Program-made: the position numbers and the translations under genes
Source of the DNA: Mariprofundaceae bacterium
Lineage (GTDB): Bacteria > Pseudomonadota > Zetaproteobacteria > Mariprofundales > Mariprofundaceae
Length of the DNA: 64,000 bases
Direction: 5' to 3'
Assembly (NCBI GenBank): GCA_021772895.1
Contig: JAJFLC010000018.1
Location: forward strand, 1 to 64,000
Part shown: piece by piece, positions 35,880 to 45,175 of the stretch
Position numbering within the stretch: the stretch's first letter is position 1
How the letters are laid out: every line of letters starts with the position of its first letter
Notes under the pieces: generated by a model
Database searches by the model: none
Told to the model about the DNA's origin: nothing
What the model saw: only the letters and a program-made list of their open reading frames with translations

Positions 35880-36958
35880 CACGAGATAGAAGCCTCGCTC
35901 ACAATTTTCCATACACCTTTATCCTGTCTCATCTGCAAGACTTTAACATCATCGCCATTGTAACTGTTCGAACGAAATTTTTGAAAAAATTTCACGCTGC
36001 CTCTCTTTCCATCTTCCTCGATTTCAACCTGAACATCACTTAATTCAACCTGAATATATGTTTTAGAGCTGATGACACGCTGCTTATAACGTTGCCAATC
36101 TTCAAATGAGGAAAAGCGTTTCGGAATTTGAAAACCTTCAGCATAAGCAAAAAAATACGCTGCCAAATCACGGGAAGACCAGGCCAAACGCCACATCTCC
36201 ACCGCTTGTAAAAGCTCTTTTTTAACTGCTTTAATTGCCATGGAATCATTCGCTTTTACCAAAGCATGGTCAGACTCAGCATGAATCACAGGCAATGTTT
36301 TTGGTGATTTTTCAATCTGCTTCGGTTGACTCAAAGCAACCGGTTCAATAACTTTTTTCACCTTCCTGTTTTCACTTTCAGGCATTAAAACGGGAGGCGT
36401 TTTCATCACTATTTTTTCTGAAGAAACCGCCGATGAAGCAACCACGGGATCACGCACCTGTAACAAACGCATATAGCGGCGTTCCAAGCTCTGGCTTGGC
36501 TCTTTTTCCAACGCTCTTCGATAATTTTGCAGGGCAAGCTTCACATAAAGATCAGCGAGGTTTTCTTCTGCAATCGCATAACCGGGATGTTTTTCGAGTG
36601 ATTGTTCTAACTCCTTCACCGCAGCACGAACATCACCCAATTCATTGTATATCACCGCCAGATTATTATGCGGCTCGGCCAACAAAGGTTTCAGTTCAAT
36701 CACATGGCGAAAGGCTTCAATGGCCTGATGGTAGCGTTGCTTACGTGCATTCACGACACCAAGCAAAAACCATGCTTGATAATGATCCGGATCTTTCTTG
36801 ATAATTTCATTCAAGGCGCCTTGAGCCAGTTCTATACGACCATTTTGGACATCCAGCTTGGCTTTCTCGTATGCGCCCGTTGCTGCGGCATTGAAAGGAC
36901 ACAGACAAAATACGAACAAGACAATCTGCGTCACATACTGTTTACAAAACTGCTTCAT
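35879..36958 (-). CDS. Secreted TPR protein with C-terminal NTF2-like domain
   Basis: 359 residues. Signal peptide (CKQYVTQIVLFVFCLCPFNA-AATG), then three to four TPR units (~30-150; e.g. YQAWFLLGVVNARKQRYHQA, AEPHNNLAVIYNELGDVRAA), a low-complexity basic linker with Pro, Lys and Ser (~170-240), and a Cds6/NTF2-like domain (MWRLAWSSRDLAAYFFAYAE to VWKIVSEAS). That last domain is a paralogue of the one in the next gene, L,D-transpeptidase. A shared periplasmic complex is inferred. ATG 36958 has AAGGGGAAG upstream. Confidence 0.85.
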   Translation of the reverse strand: MKQFCKQYVTQIVLFVFCLCPFNAAATGAYEKAKLDVQNGRIELAQGALNEIIKKDPDHYQAWFLLGVVNARKQRYHQAIEAFRHVIELKPLLAEPHNNLAVIYNELGDVRAAVKELEQSLEKHPGYAIAEENLADLYVKLALQNYRRALEKEPSQSLERRYMRLLQVRDPVVASSAVSSEKIVMKTPPVLMPESENRKVKKVIEPVALSQPKQIEKSPKTLPVIHAESDHALVKANDSMAIKAVKKELLQAVEMWRLAWSSRDLAAYFFAYAEGFQIPKRFSSFEDWQRYKQRVISSKTYIQVELSDVQVEIEEDGKRGSVKFFQKFRSNSYNGDDVKVLQMRQDKGVWKIVSEASIS

Positions 36959-36962
36959 CACT

Positions 36963-37577
36963 CTACTTCCCCTTACGGTTCTCTTCCGTCGGATCAATCA
37001 TTCCTCCGGAAACTACAACCTTCATTCCCTCTTCCACACTCATCTCCAACGGAATCAAATCCGACTCACTCACAAACAACAGCCATCCAGATGTGGGGTT
37101 CGGTGTTGTTGCCACAAATACGGCCACTTTTGGATGTTCACCCGGAACAGGCAGTGAAGTTTCTCCTGTGACAAAACCGATTGTCCACTGGCCCTTCTGT
37201 GGAAAAGGCACAAGAACAACCTGACGGAATGCCTTGCCATCTTTACCCAGCACAGCCTCCATCAATTGTTTAACGGCACTATAAATAGACCTGACAACAG
37301 GCACCTTAGCCAAAAACCTGTCAAACCAGCGCATCATATATTTACCAATAAAATTGGTTGTTAACGCACCGATTATTACAAGCCCTAACAAAGTCAGAAG
37401 CACACCCAGACCCGGAATATGCCTGCCAAACAGTGCTTCAGCGTGAAAACTCGGGGGTAACAGGTTCAACGCACGGTCTGAAATATCTACCAACCAGCTT
37501 ACAACAAAAAAAGTAATCAGAATCGGGGCCGAGACCACGACACCTGCCACAAGGTATCGACGCAGTGCTCCAATCAT
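36963..37577 (-). CDS. DUF502 membrane protein
   Basis: 204 residues. Two membrane helices (LVAGVVVSAPILITFFVVSW and PGLGVLLTLLGLVIIGALTT) followed by the DUF502 core: FLAKVPVVRSIYSAVKQLME, VVLVPFPQKGQWTIGFVTGE and VFVATTPNPTSGWLLFVSES. Family function is unknown. The ATG overlaps the upstream deacetylase stop by ATGA. Confidence 0.9.
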   Translation of the reverse strand: MIGALRRYLVAGVVVSAPILITFFVVSWLVDISDRALNLLPPSFHAEALFGRHIPGLGVLLTLLGLVIIGALTTNFIGKYMMRWFDRFLAKVPVVRSIYSAVKQLMEAVLGKDGKAFRQVVLVPFPQKGQWTIGFVTGETSLPVPGEHPKVAVFVATTPNPTSGWLLFVSESDLIPLEMSVEEGMKVVVSGGMIDPTEENRKGK

Positions 37578-38539
37578 GACTTACCCCCTGTATGCAACAT
37601 CGATGTGACAGGATGAATAAAGTGATGATCCTTTTCTGCGACTTGCTGTTCTAGAAAATTTAACGTTTCTGCATGTGGGTGAGCAATAACAATACATGAT
37701 TTTTGCTGCTCTGCACATCGTATCGCCGCTGCCCATGCCATCTTCAAATCCTCTGCATCAACCGTGTGATCCAAAAAAATTTGGCGTGTGCCCCATGTAA
37801 GCCCATATTCTGAAGCAATATCAGCAGCAACAGAGGTATGTGACGTTTTCGAATCAACAAAAAACAATGCACGCTCCTTGCATATCGCCATCACCCACTT
37901 CATCGGTGCTTCAAGTGTTGTTAGCAATGACCCCATATGATTATTGACACCAACCACATATGGCACTTGTTTTAAGGCTGCATAAAAACGTTCGCGAATC
38001 TGAGCTTCAGTCATATCAATACGCAAAAATGATTCAGTCATACGTGAACGATATTTCGCATTTGAAGGTTCCATGGGAAGATGAAGCATCACAACTTCGC
38101 CTGCCTCATGCGCCATCGTTGCTGCCTTGACCGCTGCGGGCGCATCCGGCAGAACAGAGATAGAAACCGGAAAGGGGAGGGCTAACACCCTTTTCAACGC
38201 ATTCAGATCATAACCAACATCATCCATAACCAGCGCAATGCCAGACTCAGGAAGTTTCTGCGGAACAACAGCCTCTTCGACATCTTTGGGTGCCTGCAAG
38301 CTTTTCTCTTCTGTTAACGCCTCGTATGCAAAATTGAGTGGATTTTCCGGGTTCGAATTTGACAACGCATTTGATGGCGATTCCCGATTCAGCATGCCCT
38401 CTTGTTCCTGAACAATACTCTGGTCCAAAACCACTTCTTCCTGAACTGTTGGCAACAGCACAACCAATACCAACATGACAAGCAGAAGTGCCAATGCCAC
38501 ATGTAACCACTGAGGCGTTTTTTTAAAAGTTCGACGCAT
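37574..38539 (-). CDS. Divergent polysaccharide deacetylase (YibQ-like)
   Basis: 321 residues. One N-terminal membrane anchor (~15-35), a Ser/Asn/Glu-rich linker, then a divergent polysaccharide-deacetylase domain: GIALVMDDVGYDLNALKRVL, ISVLPDAPAAVKAATMAHEA, GEVVMLHLPMEPSN, VVGVNNHMGSLLT and VIAHPHAETL. It lies directly downstream of envC-ctp, the usual setting of yibQ. Role in cell-wall work is inferred. ATG 38539; the codon before is TTG. Confidence 0.9.
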   Translation of the reverse strand: MRRTFKKTPQWLHVALALLLVMLVLVVLLPTVQEEVVLDQSIVQEQEGMLNRESPSNALSNSNPENPLNFAYEALTEEKSLQAPKDVEEAVVPQKLPESGIALVMDDVGYDLNALKRVLALPFPVSISVLPDAPAAVKAATMAHEAGEVVMLHLPMEPSNAKYRSRMTESFLRIDMTEAQIRERFYAALKQVPYVVGVNNHMGSLLTTLEAPMKWVMAICKERALFFVDSKTSHTSVAADIASEYGLTWGTRQIFLDHTVDAEDLKMAWAAAIRCAEQQKSCIVIAHPHAETLNFLEQQVAEKDHHFIHPVTSMLHTGGKS

Positions 38540-38563
38540 CAAATCAATATCATCTAAATCCGA

Positions 38564-39895
38564 TTAGCTATGGGATTGAATCGCATTCAAACCTTTCAAA
38601 AGATCCAGTGCACGCTGCAACTGAACATCTCTGGTAAGCCGCTCTTTCATGAGATCACTCAGTTCATCTTTGGCAGGCTTTTTATCCCCTGACTTACCCG
38701 CACTTTTTTTGCCGTTACCATTTGCCAAATGCCCTTTCAGATCCCGCTCAGAAATCGACAAACGTTTACGCTTCTCTTCTACCTTGACCACAACCTGCTC
38801 AACTTCGATATCAGGCTCAATACCCGTTGCCTGAATGGAGTTTCCACTTGGCGTATAATAAAGTGATGTGGTCAACTTAAATGCAGTCCCATCATTCAAA
38901 GGAACGATTCTCTGTACAGAACCTTTACCAAAAGTTTTGGTACCCATCAACACAGCACGTTTATTATCCTTTAAAGCACCACTGACAATTTCAGAAGCGG
39001 AGGCTGAACCATTATTGATCAACACAACCAGAGGCAAACCATCGAGAAGATCACCCTTCTCCGCTTCAAAAGACATGCTTCTGCCAACACGGGACCTGGT
39101 GCTGACAATACCACCTTTATCCAAAAACAGATCAGTTACTTCAACGGCTTGATCCAACAGACCACCGGGATTGTTACGCAGATCAAGCACAGCACCACGA
39201 AGTTTACCACTGGACCGTTTACGCAAATCAGCAAATTGTTTTTTCAACTGATCGCTTGTTTTCTCCTGAAATTGTGCCACACGTAAATAGGCATAACCGG
39301 GTGCCAACAAATCACTTTTCACCGATTTAACCTTAATCACTGCGCGTACAATTTTGATGTCAATCGGCTGAGCTTCCGCTTCTCGAAAAATCGTCAGAGC
39401 AATCGGTGTTCCCGGTTTGCCCCGCATCATTTTTACGGCTTCTACGAGAGATATGTCTTTTGCCAACTGATCTTCAATTTTGATGATCAGATCACCAGCC
39501 TGAATGCCTGCATGATCAGCGGGTGTATCTTCGATAGGAGCCACCACTCGAATGCCGCCTTCAGCCGCCACAATTTCAATACCCAACCCACCAAACTCAC
39601 CACTTGTATCAACTTGCATCTGCTTAAACATTTCTTTATCCAAATAGCTTGAATGCGGATCAAGCTTTGAAAGCATGCCGGAGAGTGCTCCATTGATGAG
39701 CTCTTCATCCGTCACTTCTTCCACATAAGAGCGGCGCACTGCATCCATCACCTGAGAGAATTTACTTAATTGTTTATAATCAGTAGCCGCTGTCGCCTGT
39801 TGAAAGCCTTCTGACGGATTCCAAGCCACAACTGCGGCACCTAACACTGCCGCTATACCTGCAGCCAATACAAATCGTGTTGTCTTCAAACTCAT
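38564..39895 (-). CDS. ctpA: C-terminal processing peptidase (S41, Ctp)
   Basis: 443 residues, periplasmic protease with one N-terminal signal/anchor. Order: helical N-terminus, PDZ (GEFGGLGIEIVAAEGGIRVV, VKMMRGKPGTPIAL), S41 protease with LDLRNNPGGLLDQAVEV, catalytic Ser in NNGSASASEIVSGAL and Lys in MGTKTFGKGSVQ. The tail is Lys/Gly-rich (GNGKKSAGKSGDKKPAKDEL), probably flexible. ATG 39895 has AAGGAGAGAG upstream. Typical substrates are cell-wall hydrolases or their regulators, which fits the EnvC-like neighbour. Confidence 0.93.
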   Translation of the reverse strand: MSLKTTRFVLAAGIAAVLGAAVVAWNPSEGFQQATAATDYKQLSKFSQVMDAVRRSYVEEVTDEELINGALSGMLSKLDPHSSYLDKEMFKQMQVDTSGEFGGLGIEIVAAEGGIRVVAPIEDTPADHAGIQAGDLIIKIEDQLAKDISLVEAVKMMRGKPGTPIALTIFREAEAQPIDIKIVRAVIKVKSVKSDLLAPGYAYLRVAQFQEKTSDQLKKQFADLRKRSSGKLRGAVLDLRNNPGGLLDQAVEVTDLFLDKGGIVSTRSRVGRSMSFEAEKGDLLDGLPLVVLINNGSASASEIVSGALKDNKRAVLMGTKTFGKGSVQRIVPLNDGTAFKLTTSLYYTPSGNSIQATGIEPDIEVEQVVVKVEEKRKRLSISERDLKGHLANGNGKKSAGKSGDKKPAKDELSDLMKERLTRDVQLQRALDLLKGLNAIQSHS

Positions 39896-39925
39896 CACTC
39901 TCTCCTTGAAACCACCATCAATCAT

Positions 39926-41074
39926 TTATCTTTTTTTGCACCAAAGCTTTGGATTAACCGGTTTGCCCATATCGCGAAGCTCAAAATAGAGCCGGGTATT
40001 TTCAATCCAGCCTGTGCTACCGGCTTCGGCCAGTGCTTCACCCATCTCAACCCAGTCACCCATTTGCCAATATAGCGCATCATTATGGGCATAGACAGAG
40101 ATTAAGCCATCCCCATGATCAACAATCATCATAAGACCATAACCACCAAACCAATCAGCATAACGCACCTGTCCCGCAGCAATTGATTGAACCTGCCTGC
40201 CTTTCTCACTTTTATATTTAGGGGATAACTGGACACCGGTCAGTCTTGGTCTTCCCGGCACAAGACGTGAGCCATAACTTGCAACAATTTTTCCCTGCAA
40301 AGGCCATGGTAATTTTCCTTTTTGTTTCCTGCCAAACTTTGATCTTAGAGACTTATCTGTTCCGAGAAGTCCAACTGAAATACCTTGCAGCAAGCGTTTT
40401 AGCGCTTCTTCCTGCTCCACCAACTGCTTTTCTCTTTCTTTATTAAGACCAACATCCTTACGCACTCTTTTTGCCATGTTACGTTTTTCATCAACCTGCA
40501 CAGCAATCTTTTGTTCGTGTTTTCTTTTTTCTTTCTTTAACGCAACCAGCTCACTGCGTTTAATCAGCTCCAGCTTTTCAGTGTTTGCAAGTTCAATGAC
40601 TTTTCCCTGCCAGAGCACACGTTCTTTTTCCTGAGATAACATGGCAAATTGCAGCATTTTTTTACGATGTGGAACTTTAGATGCTGAAACACCCGAAAAT
40701 ACATCCATCCAACCCGGCTGACGACTCGCGCGCTGATAAGCGGCAATTGATTGCTGAAGCATCTGCGCTTCCAAATCAGAAATTTCTGATTTCAACTTCT
40801 TTTTTCTATGCCGTAAGATGCCAAGATTTCGGTCTGCATCGGCAATTTTCACATCAACCTTGCGCCGGGCGGCACGTGCTGCAACCAGTGATGTATCAAG
40901 TTTGCGCAAAGCTTTTCCAAGCGTGCCAAGTCTGGACTCAAGCTGTTTACGTATTTTTATAAGCTTCTGTTTTTCCTGGCGCACCTGCTCAAGCTCTGCT
41001 TCAGTGCTACGACCAGCCTGTATATCGCTTGGCGCACAAAGAAAACACAATAGCAAAAAAGGTAATAAACGCAC
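39926..41074 (-). CDS. envC: EnvC-like amidase activator with degenerate LytM domain
   Basis: 382 residues from a GTG start. A signal peptide (LLPFLLLCFLCAPSDIQAG) is followed by a long coiled coil (~25-240) and a C-terminal LytM/M23 fold. The zinc ligands of active M23 enzymes are missing: the HxxxD position reads LTGVQLSPKYKS, the HxH position reads YFELRD, and only SVYAHNDAL keeps a His. This mirrors E. coli EnvC, which activates AmiA/AmiB during division rather than cutting peptidoglycan. It sits upstream of ctp and the divergent deacetylase, as usual for envC. Confidence 0.88.
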   Translation of the reverse strand: MRLLPFLLLCFLCAPSDIQAGRSTEAELEQVRQEKQKLIKIRKQLESRLGTLGKALRKLDTSLVAARAARRKVDVKIADADRNLGILRHRKKKLKSEISDLEAQMLQQSIAAYQRASRQPGWMDVFSGVSASKVPHRKKMLQFAMLSQEKERVLWQGKVIELANTEKLELIKRSELVALKKEKRKHEQKIAVQVDEKRNMAKRVRKDVGLNKEREKQLVEQEEALKRLLQGISVGLLGTDKSLRSKFGRKQKGKLPWPLQGKIVASYGSRLVPGRPRLTGVQLSPKYKSEKGRQVQSIAAGQVRYADWFGGYGLMMIVDHGDGLISVYAHNDALYWQMGDWVEMGEALAEAGSTGWIENTRLYFELRDMGKPVNPKLWCKKR

Positions 41075-41236
41075 TATAACAGCCCTGTTGTTTTGTTCAT
41101 CTTAGCTAGACAAAATAACTGAAAAGTCGGCACAATTATAGATTCATTGCCCACACCCCATGCCATTTCATCTTCAACGATGGCATCACTTGGCCCAACC
41201 AAAAGAATCAGGTTTCCCGCCGAGGTATGCATCATG

Positions 41237-41686
41237 TTATTCGCGATGATAAGGATGCCCTTGTATAATGGTAAAAGCACGGTAGAGCTGCTCAATCACC
41301 AGCGTCCGTGCCAGTTTGTGTGGCAGTGTTAATGCGGAAAGGCTCCAACAAACTTTCGCTTTCTGGCGTACAGCATCCGAGACACCCGATGCGCCACCAA
41401 TAACAAAATCCAACGACATCCCGCCATGCAATGTTTGCAAATAATCTGCCCATTGCATGCTTTTCATGCTTTTTCCATGTTCATCAAAAAGAATAAAATC
41501 AGTCGCGACAGTTTTCAAAATTTGTTTTGCCTCTTCCTGTTTACGCTGCGTCATCTGCTTTCCTTTCCCTTCAGGAAGCTCAATGATTTCAAAAGGGCAA
41601 TGTCCTTTTAGACGCTTTAAATACTCTGTTTCAAACGTACTTAATTCAGTGGCCCCTCGCCCGACTACAATCAGGCGCAATTTCAC
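41237..41686 (-). CDS. rlmH: RlmH 23S rRNA pseudouridine-1915 N3-methyltransferase
   Basis: 149 residues, SPOUT fold. N-terminus MKLRLIVVGRG; SAM-binding knot with LDFVIGGASGVSD; tail LARTLVIEQLYRAFTIIQGH followed by PYHRE, all diagnostic. It acts on mature 70S ribosomes. It overlaps rsfS by 4 bp. The 162 bp between it and envC contain no further gene. Confidence 0.95.
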   Translation of the reverse strand: MKLRLIVVGRGATELSTFETEYLKRLKGHCPFEIIELPEGKGKQMTQRKQEEAKQILKTVATDFILFDEHGKSMKSMQWADYLQTLHGGMSLDFVIGGASGVSDAVRQKAKVCWSLSALTLPHKLARTLVIEQLYRAFTIIQGHPYHRE

Positions 41687-42048
41687 CCCTGGCTTGCCTC
41701 ACCCTCGGGCCTTGTCCAAAGACGTTCAAACTGGAATTCTTCACGCACATCCGGCAAAAACAAATGCACCACAACATCACCAAGATCAATGAGCAGCCAC
41801 TCCATGGCTTCCAGACCCTCAATACTTGCTGTTAAATTGTGTTTATGCGCTGCTTCCGTCACAGACTGTGCAATCGCCTTCAATTGTCTGTTTGTCCGGC
41901 CTGTTGCCACAACAAAACGATCTGTAAATGCACACTCGCCACGCACATCCATCACCAGTACATCCTGCGCTTTTTTATCTTCCACAGCATCAAGAACCGA
42001 TTGCGTTAACGCCTCCAGTTTTTCATCTTTTACAATCGTCTTACTCAA
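41683..42048 (-). CDS. rsfS: Ribosomal silencing factor RsfS
   Basis: 121 residues. Binds uL14 and blocks subunit joining when nutrients are scarce. Pattern: DVRGECAFTDRFVVATGRTN and then ASIEGLEAMEWLLIDLGDVV followed by VHLF. A TTG at 42048 is the best start: AGGAGA lies about 8 bases upstream inside the nadD end, and the length then matches the family. A longer frame would overlap more of nadD. It overlaps nadD by 8 bp, indicating coupling. Confidence 0.93.
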   Translation of the reverse strand: MSKTIVKDEKLEALTQSVLDAVEDKKAQDVLVMDVRGECAFTDRFVVATGRTNRQLKAIAQSVTEAAHKHNLTASIEGLEAMEWLLIDLGDVVVHLFLPDVREEFQFERLWTRPEGEASQG

Positions 42049-42700
42049 TGGTTTCTCCTGTCCCCGGTTTGTACCGGGACTCAATTTCTTTACATATTCG
42101 GCTGTTAACCAGCCCTTTCAAACTCTTACCATGCGCAGCCATATCACGTATGTTGCTTGCCGATATGTCTGGCAAACTGGCATCCAGCCAGATGACATGT
42201 CCCGGCCCAACACTCTGACCTTTTTTTTGACTGGAACACCATGCTTCACGGCTTAGCGGTTTCCAGCTCATAAAGTGTTCTGCGACAGCTTCTCCAGCAC
42301 GGGCAAACACAGCCACATTACATAACGCATGATGTTCAGGATAATCAACCCATTGTCTCATTGTGGCAAATGAATCAGCACCACATAACCAGAGAGGAAC
42401 AACATCAGGACAAACATCTCTGAATGTTTTAATGGTTTGAATCGCAGCCACAGGTTCAGACTGACTCACTTCCCAACCCTTGACCTGAACATTCGGATTC
42501 TCTGAAAACATCGCTTCCATCCATGCCATACGCAGCTCAGCACTTGCGTGTCCAGATAAGTTTCGATGTACTGGCAGACCCGCAGGAATCACCCAGACTT
42601 CATCAAGATCAAGGCATTTCAACGCCTCTCTCACCAGTGTTTCATGACCACAATGAGGTGGATCAAAACTACCACCAAAAAGGCCAATACTGCGATTCAT
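42041..42700 (-). CDS. nadD: Nicotinate-mononucleotide adenylyltransferase
   Basis: 219 residues. Converts NaMN and ATP to NaAD. The nucleotidyltransferase HxGH motif is in GLFGGSFDPPHCGHETLV, and the C-terminal counterpart ASLPDISASNIRDM replaces the common ISSTxIR. VPLWLCGADSFATMRQW is the substrate-binding segment. It follows proA by about 20 bp and is coupled to rsfS. Confidence 0.94.
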   Translation of the reverse strand: MNRSIGLFGGSFDPPHCGHETLVREALKCLDLDEVWVIPAGLPVHRNLSGHASAELRMAWMEAMFSENPNVQVKGWEVSQSEPVAAIQTIKTFRDVCPDVVPLWLCGADSFATMRQWVDYPEHHALCNVAVFARAGEAVAEHFMSWKPLSREAWCSSQKKGQSVGPGHVIWLDASLPDISASNIRDMAAHGKSLKGLVNSRICKEIESRYKPGTGETIE

Positions 42701-42721
42701 GTTGAATGTTTCCTTAGCAAA

Positions 42722-43987
42722 TCACTCGCGAATTTCGCCATGCCCCATCACAATCCATTTCTCTGTTGTCAGCCCCTCAAGACCCACCGGCCCACGTACA
42801 TGCAGACGATCAGTTGAAATCCCTATCTCTGCCCCCAAACCATACTCAAACCCATCGGCAAAACGTGTGCTTGCATTCACAATGACCGATGATGAATCCA
42901 CCTCACGCAAAAAACGTTGTCCTGCATCATGATCTTTGGTGACAATCGTATCGGTATGTCCTGAGCCATATTGACCTATATGATCCATTGCCTGCTCGAT
43001 ATTTTCAACCATTCGAATCGAAAGAATGGCTGCAAGGTATTCCGTCGCCCAGTCCTCTTCATTTGCGACTTTAACATCCAGTTTGCCAGCTGCTGCTACA
43101 GTTTTTTCACAACCACGGACTTCGACTCCCTTATCCAGCATCCCCTTCACAATCGCATTCACGCTATCGATTGCATCCTGATGAATAAGCAATGTCTCCA
43201 TCGCATTACAAACGCCATAACGATGTGTTTTTGCATTCATTGCAATATTCAGTGCCATGGCGCGATCAGCACTGGCATCAATATAAACATGGCAGATGCC
43301 ATCCAGATGTTTGATCACAGGCACACGCGATTCCACAGCGACACGCTCAATCAATGAGCGGCCTCCACGCGGGATGATGACATCAACATATTTTTCTGAT
43401 TGAAGCAGCGCTCCAACCAGTGCACGATCCGTAGAATCGACCAACTGCACCGCATCCTGTGGCAGTCCTGCATCCACCAGTGCGCGTCTCAAACAGGCCG
43501 CAACCGCACGATTGGAATGTATCGCTTCTGAACCGCCACGCAAAATCGTTGCATTGCCAGATTTCAAACACAGTGCCGCGGCATCCGCTGTTACATTCGG
43601 ACGGGACTCGTAAATAATGCCGATGACGCCCAACGGCACACGCATATGTCCAACCTGAATACCAGATGGCCGATACACAAGATCATTGATGGCCCCAACA
43701 GGATCAGCCAATGCCGCAATTTGCGTCAGACCTTCGGCCATCGCATCCACCCGGTCTGCATTCAGGGCAAGACGATCTTTCAAGGCTGCGTCCAGTCCAC
43801 TTTCATCCGCAGCTTTCATATCCAGAGCATTGGCTGCCAGGATCTCCGCTGTTTCACGGCGCAAAACAGCCGCAGCAAGCTCAAGGGCTCGATTTTTTGC
43901 CTGCGTATCAACCATACGCATGACTTTCGCAGCATTTTTTGCCTGCTGCCCTAACCTGATCATAACCTGTTCTGCATCACCGCTCAT
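42722..43987 (-). CDS. proA: Gamma-glutamyl phosphate reductase
   Basis: 421 residues. NADPH-dependent second step of proline synthesis. The aldehyde-dehydrogenase-like fold shows [46 protein letters not shown] and the catalytic Cys in [35 protein letters not shown] is the C-terminal signature. ATG 43987 has GGAG 7 bases upstream; ATG 44005 is less likely. It lies downstream of proB. Confidence 0.95.
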   Translation of the reverse strand: MSGDAEQVMIRLGQQAKNAAKVMRMVDTQAKNRALELAAAVLRRETAEILAANALDMKAADESGLDAALKDRLALNADRVDAMAEGLTQIAALADPVGAINDLVYRPSGIQVGHMRVPLGVIGIIYESRPNVTADAAALCLKSGNATILRGGSEAIHSNRAVAACLRRALVDAGLPQDAVQLVDSTDRALVGALLQSEKYVDVIIPRGGRSLIERVAVESRVPVIKHLDGICHVYIDASADRAMALNIAMNAKTHRYGVCNAMETLLIHQDAIDSVNAIVKGMLDKGVEVRGCEKTVAAAGKLDVKVANEEDWATEYLAAILSIRMVENIEQAMDHIGQYGSGHTDTIVTKDHDAGQRFLREVDSSSVIVNASTRFADGFEYGLGAEIGISTDRLHVRGPVGLEGLTTEKWIVMGHGEIRE

Positions 43988-44029
43988 CGATATTCTCCAT
44001 ACCATAACTTTAAAGCATCCAGCGTGTCC

Positions 44030-45175
44030 TTAATGAGCTTTATGCTCCAATTCCAGCAAAACCAGATTATCCCGATGAATCACCGAGGTAAAATCAACAT
44101 AACCTAACACTGCCTCAATTTTCTCACTGCTCACACCCACAAGCTTGCGCATTTCATCCACATTGTAATTACACAGCCCTCTGGAAAAAACACCCTCCGG
44201 GCCTTCAAGTTCAACACATTCACCTTTATCAAACATGCCCTCAACCTGTAGCATACCAATCGGAAGAAGGCTGCCACCACCTTCAACGATGGCTTTGGCT
44301 GCGCCCGCATCAACATGAATTTTTCCAGCCGGTTGCAGAACATCCATAATCCAATGTTGCCGTTTGGACTGTCTGTCTTCTCCACAAAGAAAAAGCGTAC
44401 CTACATCAAGTCCATTCAGGAAATCCACAAGCACATTATCACGATGCCCATTCACAATCCCTGTCGCCACACCACCGCGTATTGCGATCCGGGCTGCCTT
44501 GAGCTTACTAACCATGCCACCTGTACCAAAGCTGCTACCAGCATCCCCTGCCATATTCATCACATCGTGAGTGACCGTTTCAACCACAGACAATCGTTTG
44601 GCAGCAGGATTATCGGCAGGGTCTTCATCAAAAAGCCCTTCCACATCCGTCATCATCAACATGATGTCTGCATCAACCACCAGACTAACCAGTGCACCCA
44701 GCATGTCATTATCGCCAAATTTAATCTCTTCAACCACGACCGTGTCATTTTCATTCACAATAGGGATAATTCCTGCTGCAAAGAGTGTCTCACTGGTATT
44801 ACTGGCATTGAGATAACGTCTGCGATGCCTGAGATCATCCTTGGTCAGAAGAAGCTGCGCCACATTCAAACCATGTTCGGAAAATGCCTGTTTATAGGCA
44901 TTCATCAATGCAGGCTGCCCCATCGCCGCACATGCCTGCTTTTCATGCACAGATAATTTTCGGTTCAGCCAGCCCATCTGCACACGGCCAAGCGCCACCG
45001 CGCCCGAAGAGACGATGCAAACCTCGATGCCTTTTGCACGTAGTGTGGCAACCTCCGCAGCAATCCTTTCGACAACAGACATACGAATACCCACCGCTGA
45101 ATCTGTCAGAAGTGAGCTGCCAATTTTAACGATTAACCTGCGGGTACGTCCTAAATCAGTTCGAACCTGAATCAT
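44030..45175 (-). CDS. proB: Glutamate 5-kinase with PUA domain
   Basis: 381 residues. Phosphorylates glutamate in the first step of proline synthesis and is normally feedback-inhibited by proline. AAK domain: LIVKIGSSLLTD, VSSGAVALGRVQMG, QACAAMGQPALMNAY, IVNENDTVVVEEIKFGDNDM and SSFGTGGMVSKLKAARIA. The last ~100 residues are a PUA domain (GKIHVDAGAAKAIVEGGGSL). ATG 45175 (GGAAGAGGAAA upstream) starts inside the obg end. Confidence 0.95.
   Translation of the reverse strand: MIQVRTDLGRTRRLIVKIGSSLLTDSAVGIRMSVVERIAAEVATLRAKGIEVCIVSSGAVALGRVQMGWLNRKLSVHEKQACAAMGQPALMNAYKQAFSEHGLNVAQLLLTKDDLRHRRRYLNASNTSETLFAAGIIPIVNENDTVVVEEIKFGDNDMLGALVSLVVDADIMLMMTDVEGLFDEDPADNPAAKRLSVVETVTHDVMNMAGDAGSSFGTGGMVSKLKAARIAIRGGVATGIVNGHRDNVLVDFLNGLDVGTLFLCGEDRQSKRQHWIMDVLQPAGKIHVDAGAAKAIVEGGGSLLPIGMLQVEGMFDKGECVELEGPEGVFSRGLCNYNVDEMRKLVGVSSEKIEAVLGYVDFTSVIHRDNLVLLELEHKAH

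Noticed and set aside
41074-41295. Minus-strand frame between envC and rlmH
   Set aside because: Most of it overlaps the rlmH 3' end in another frame; no family signal.
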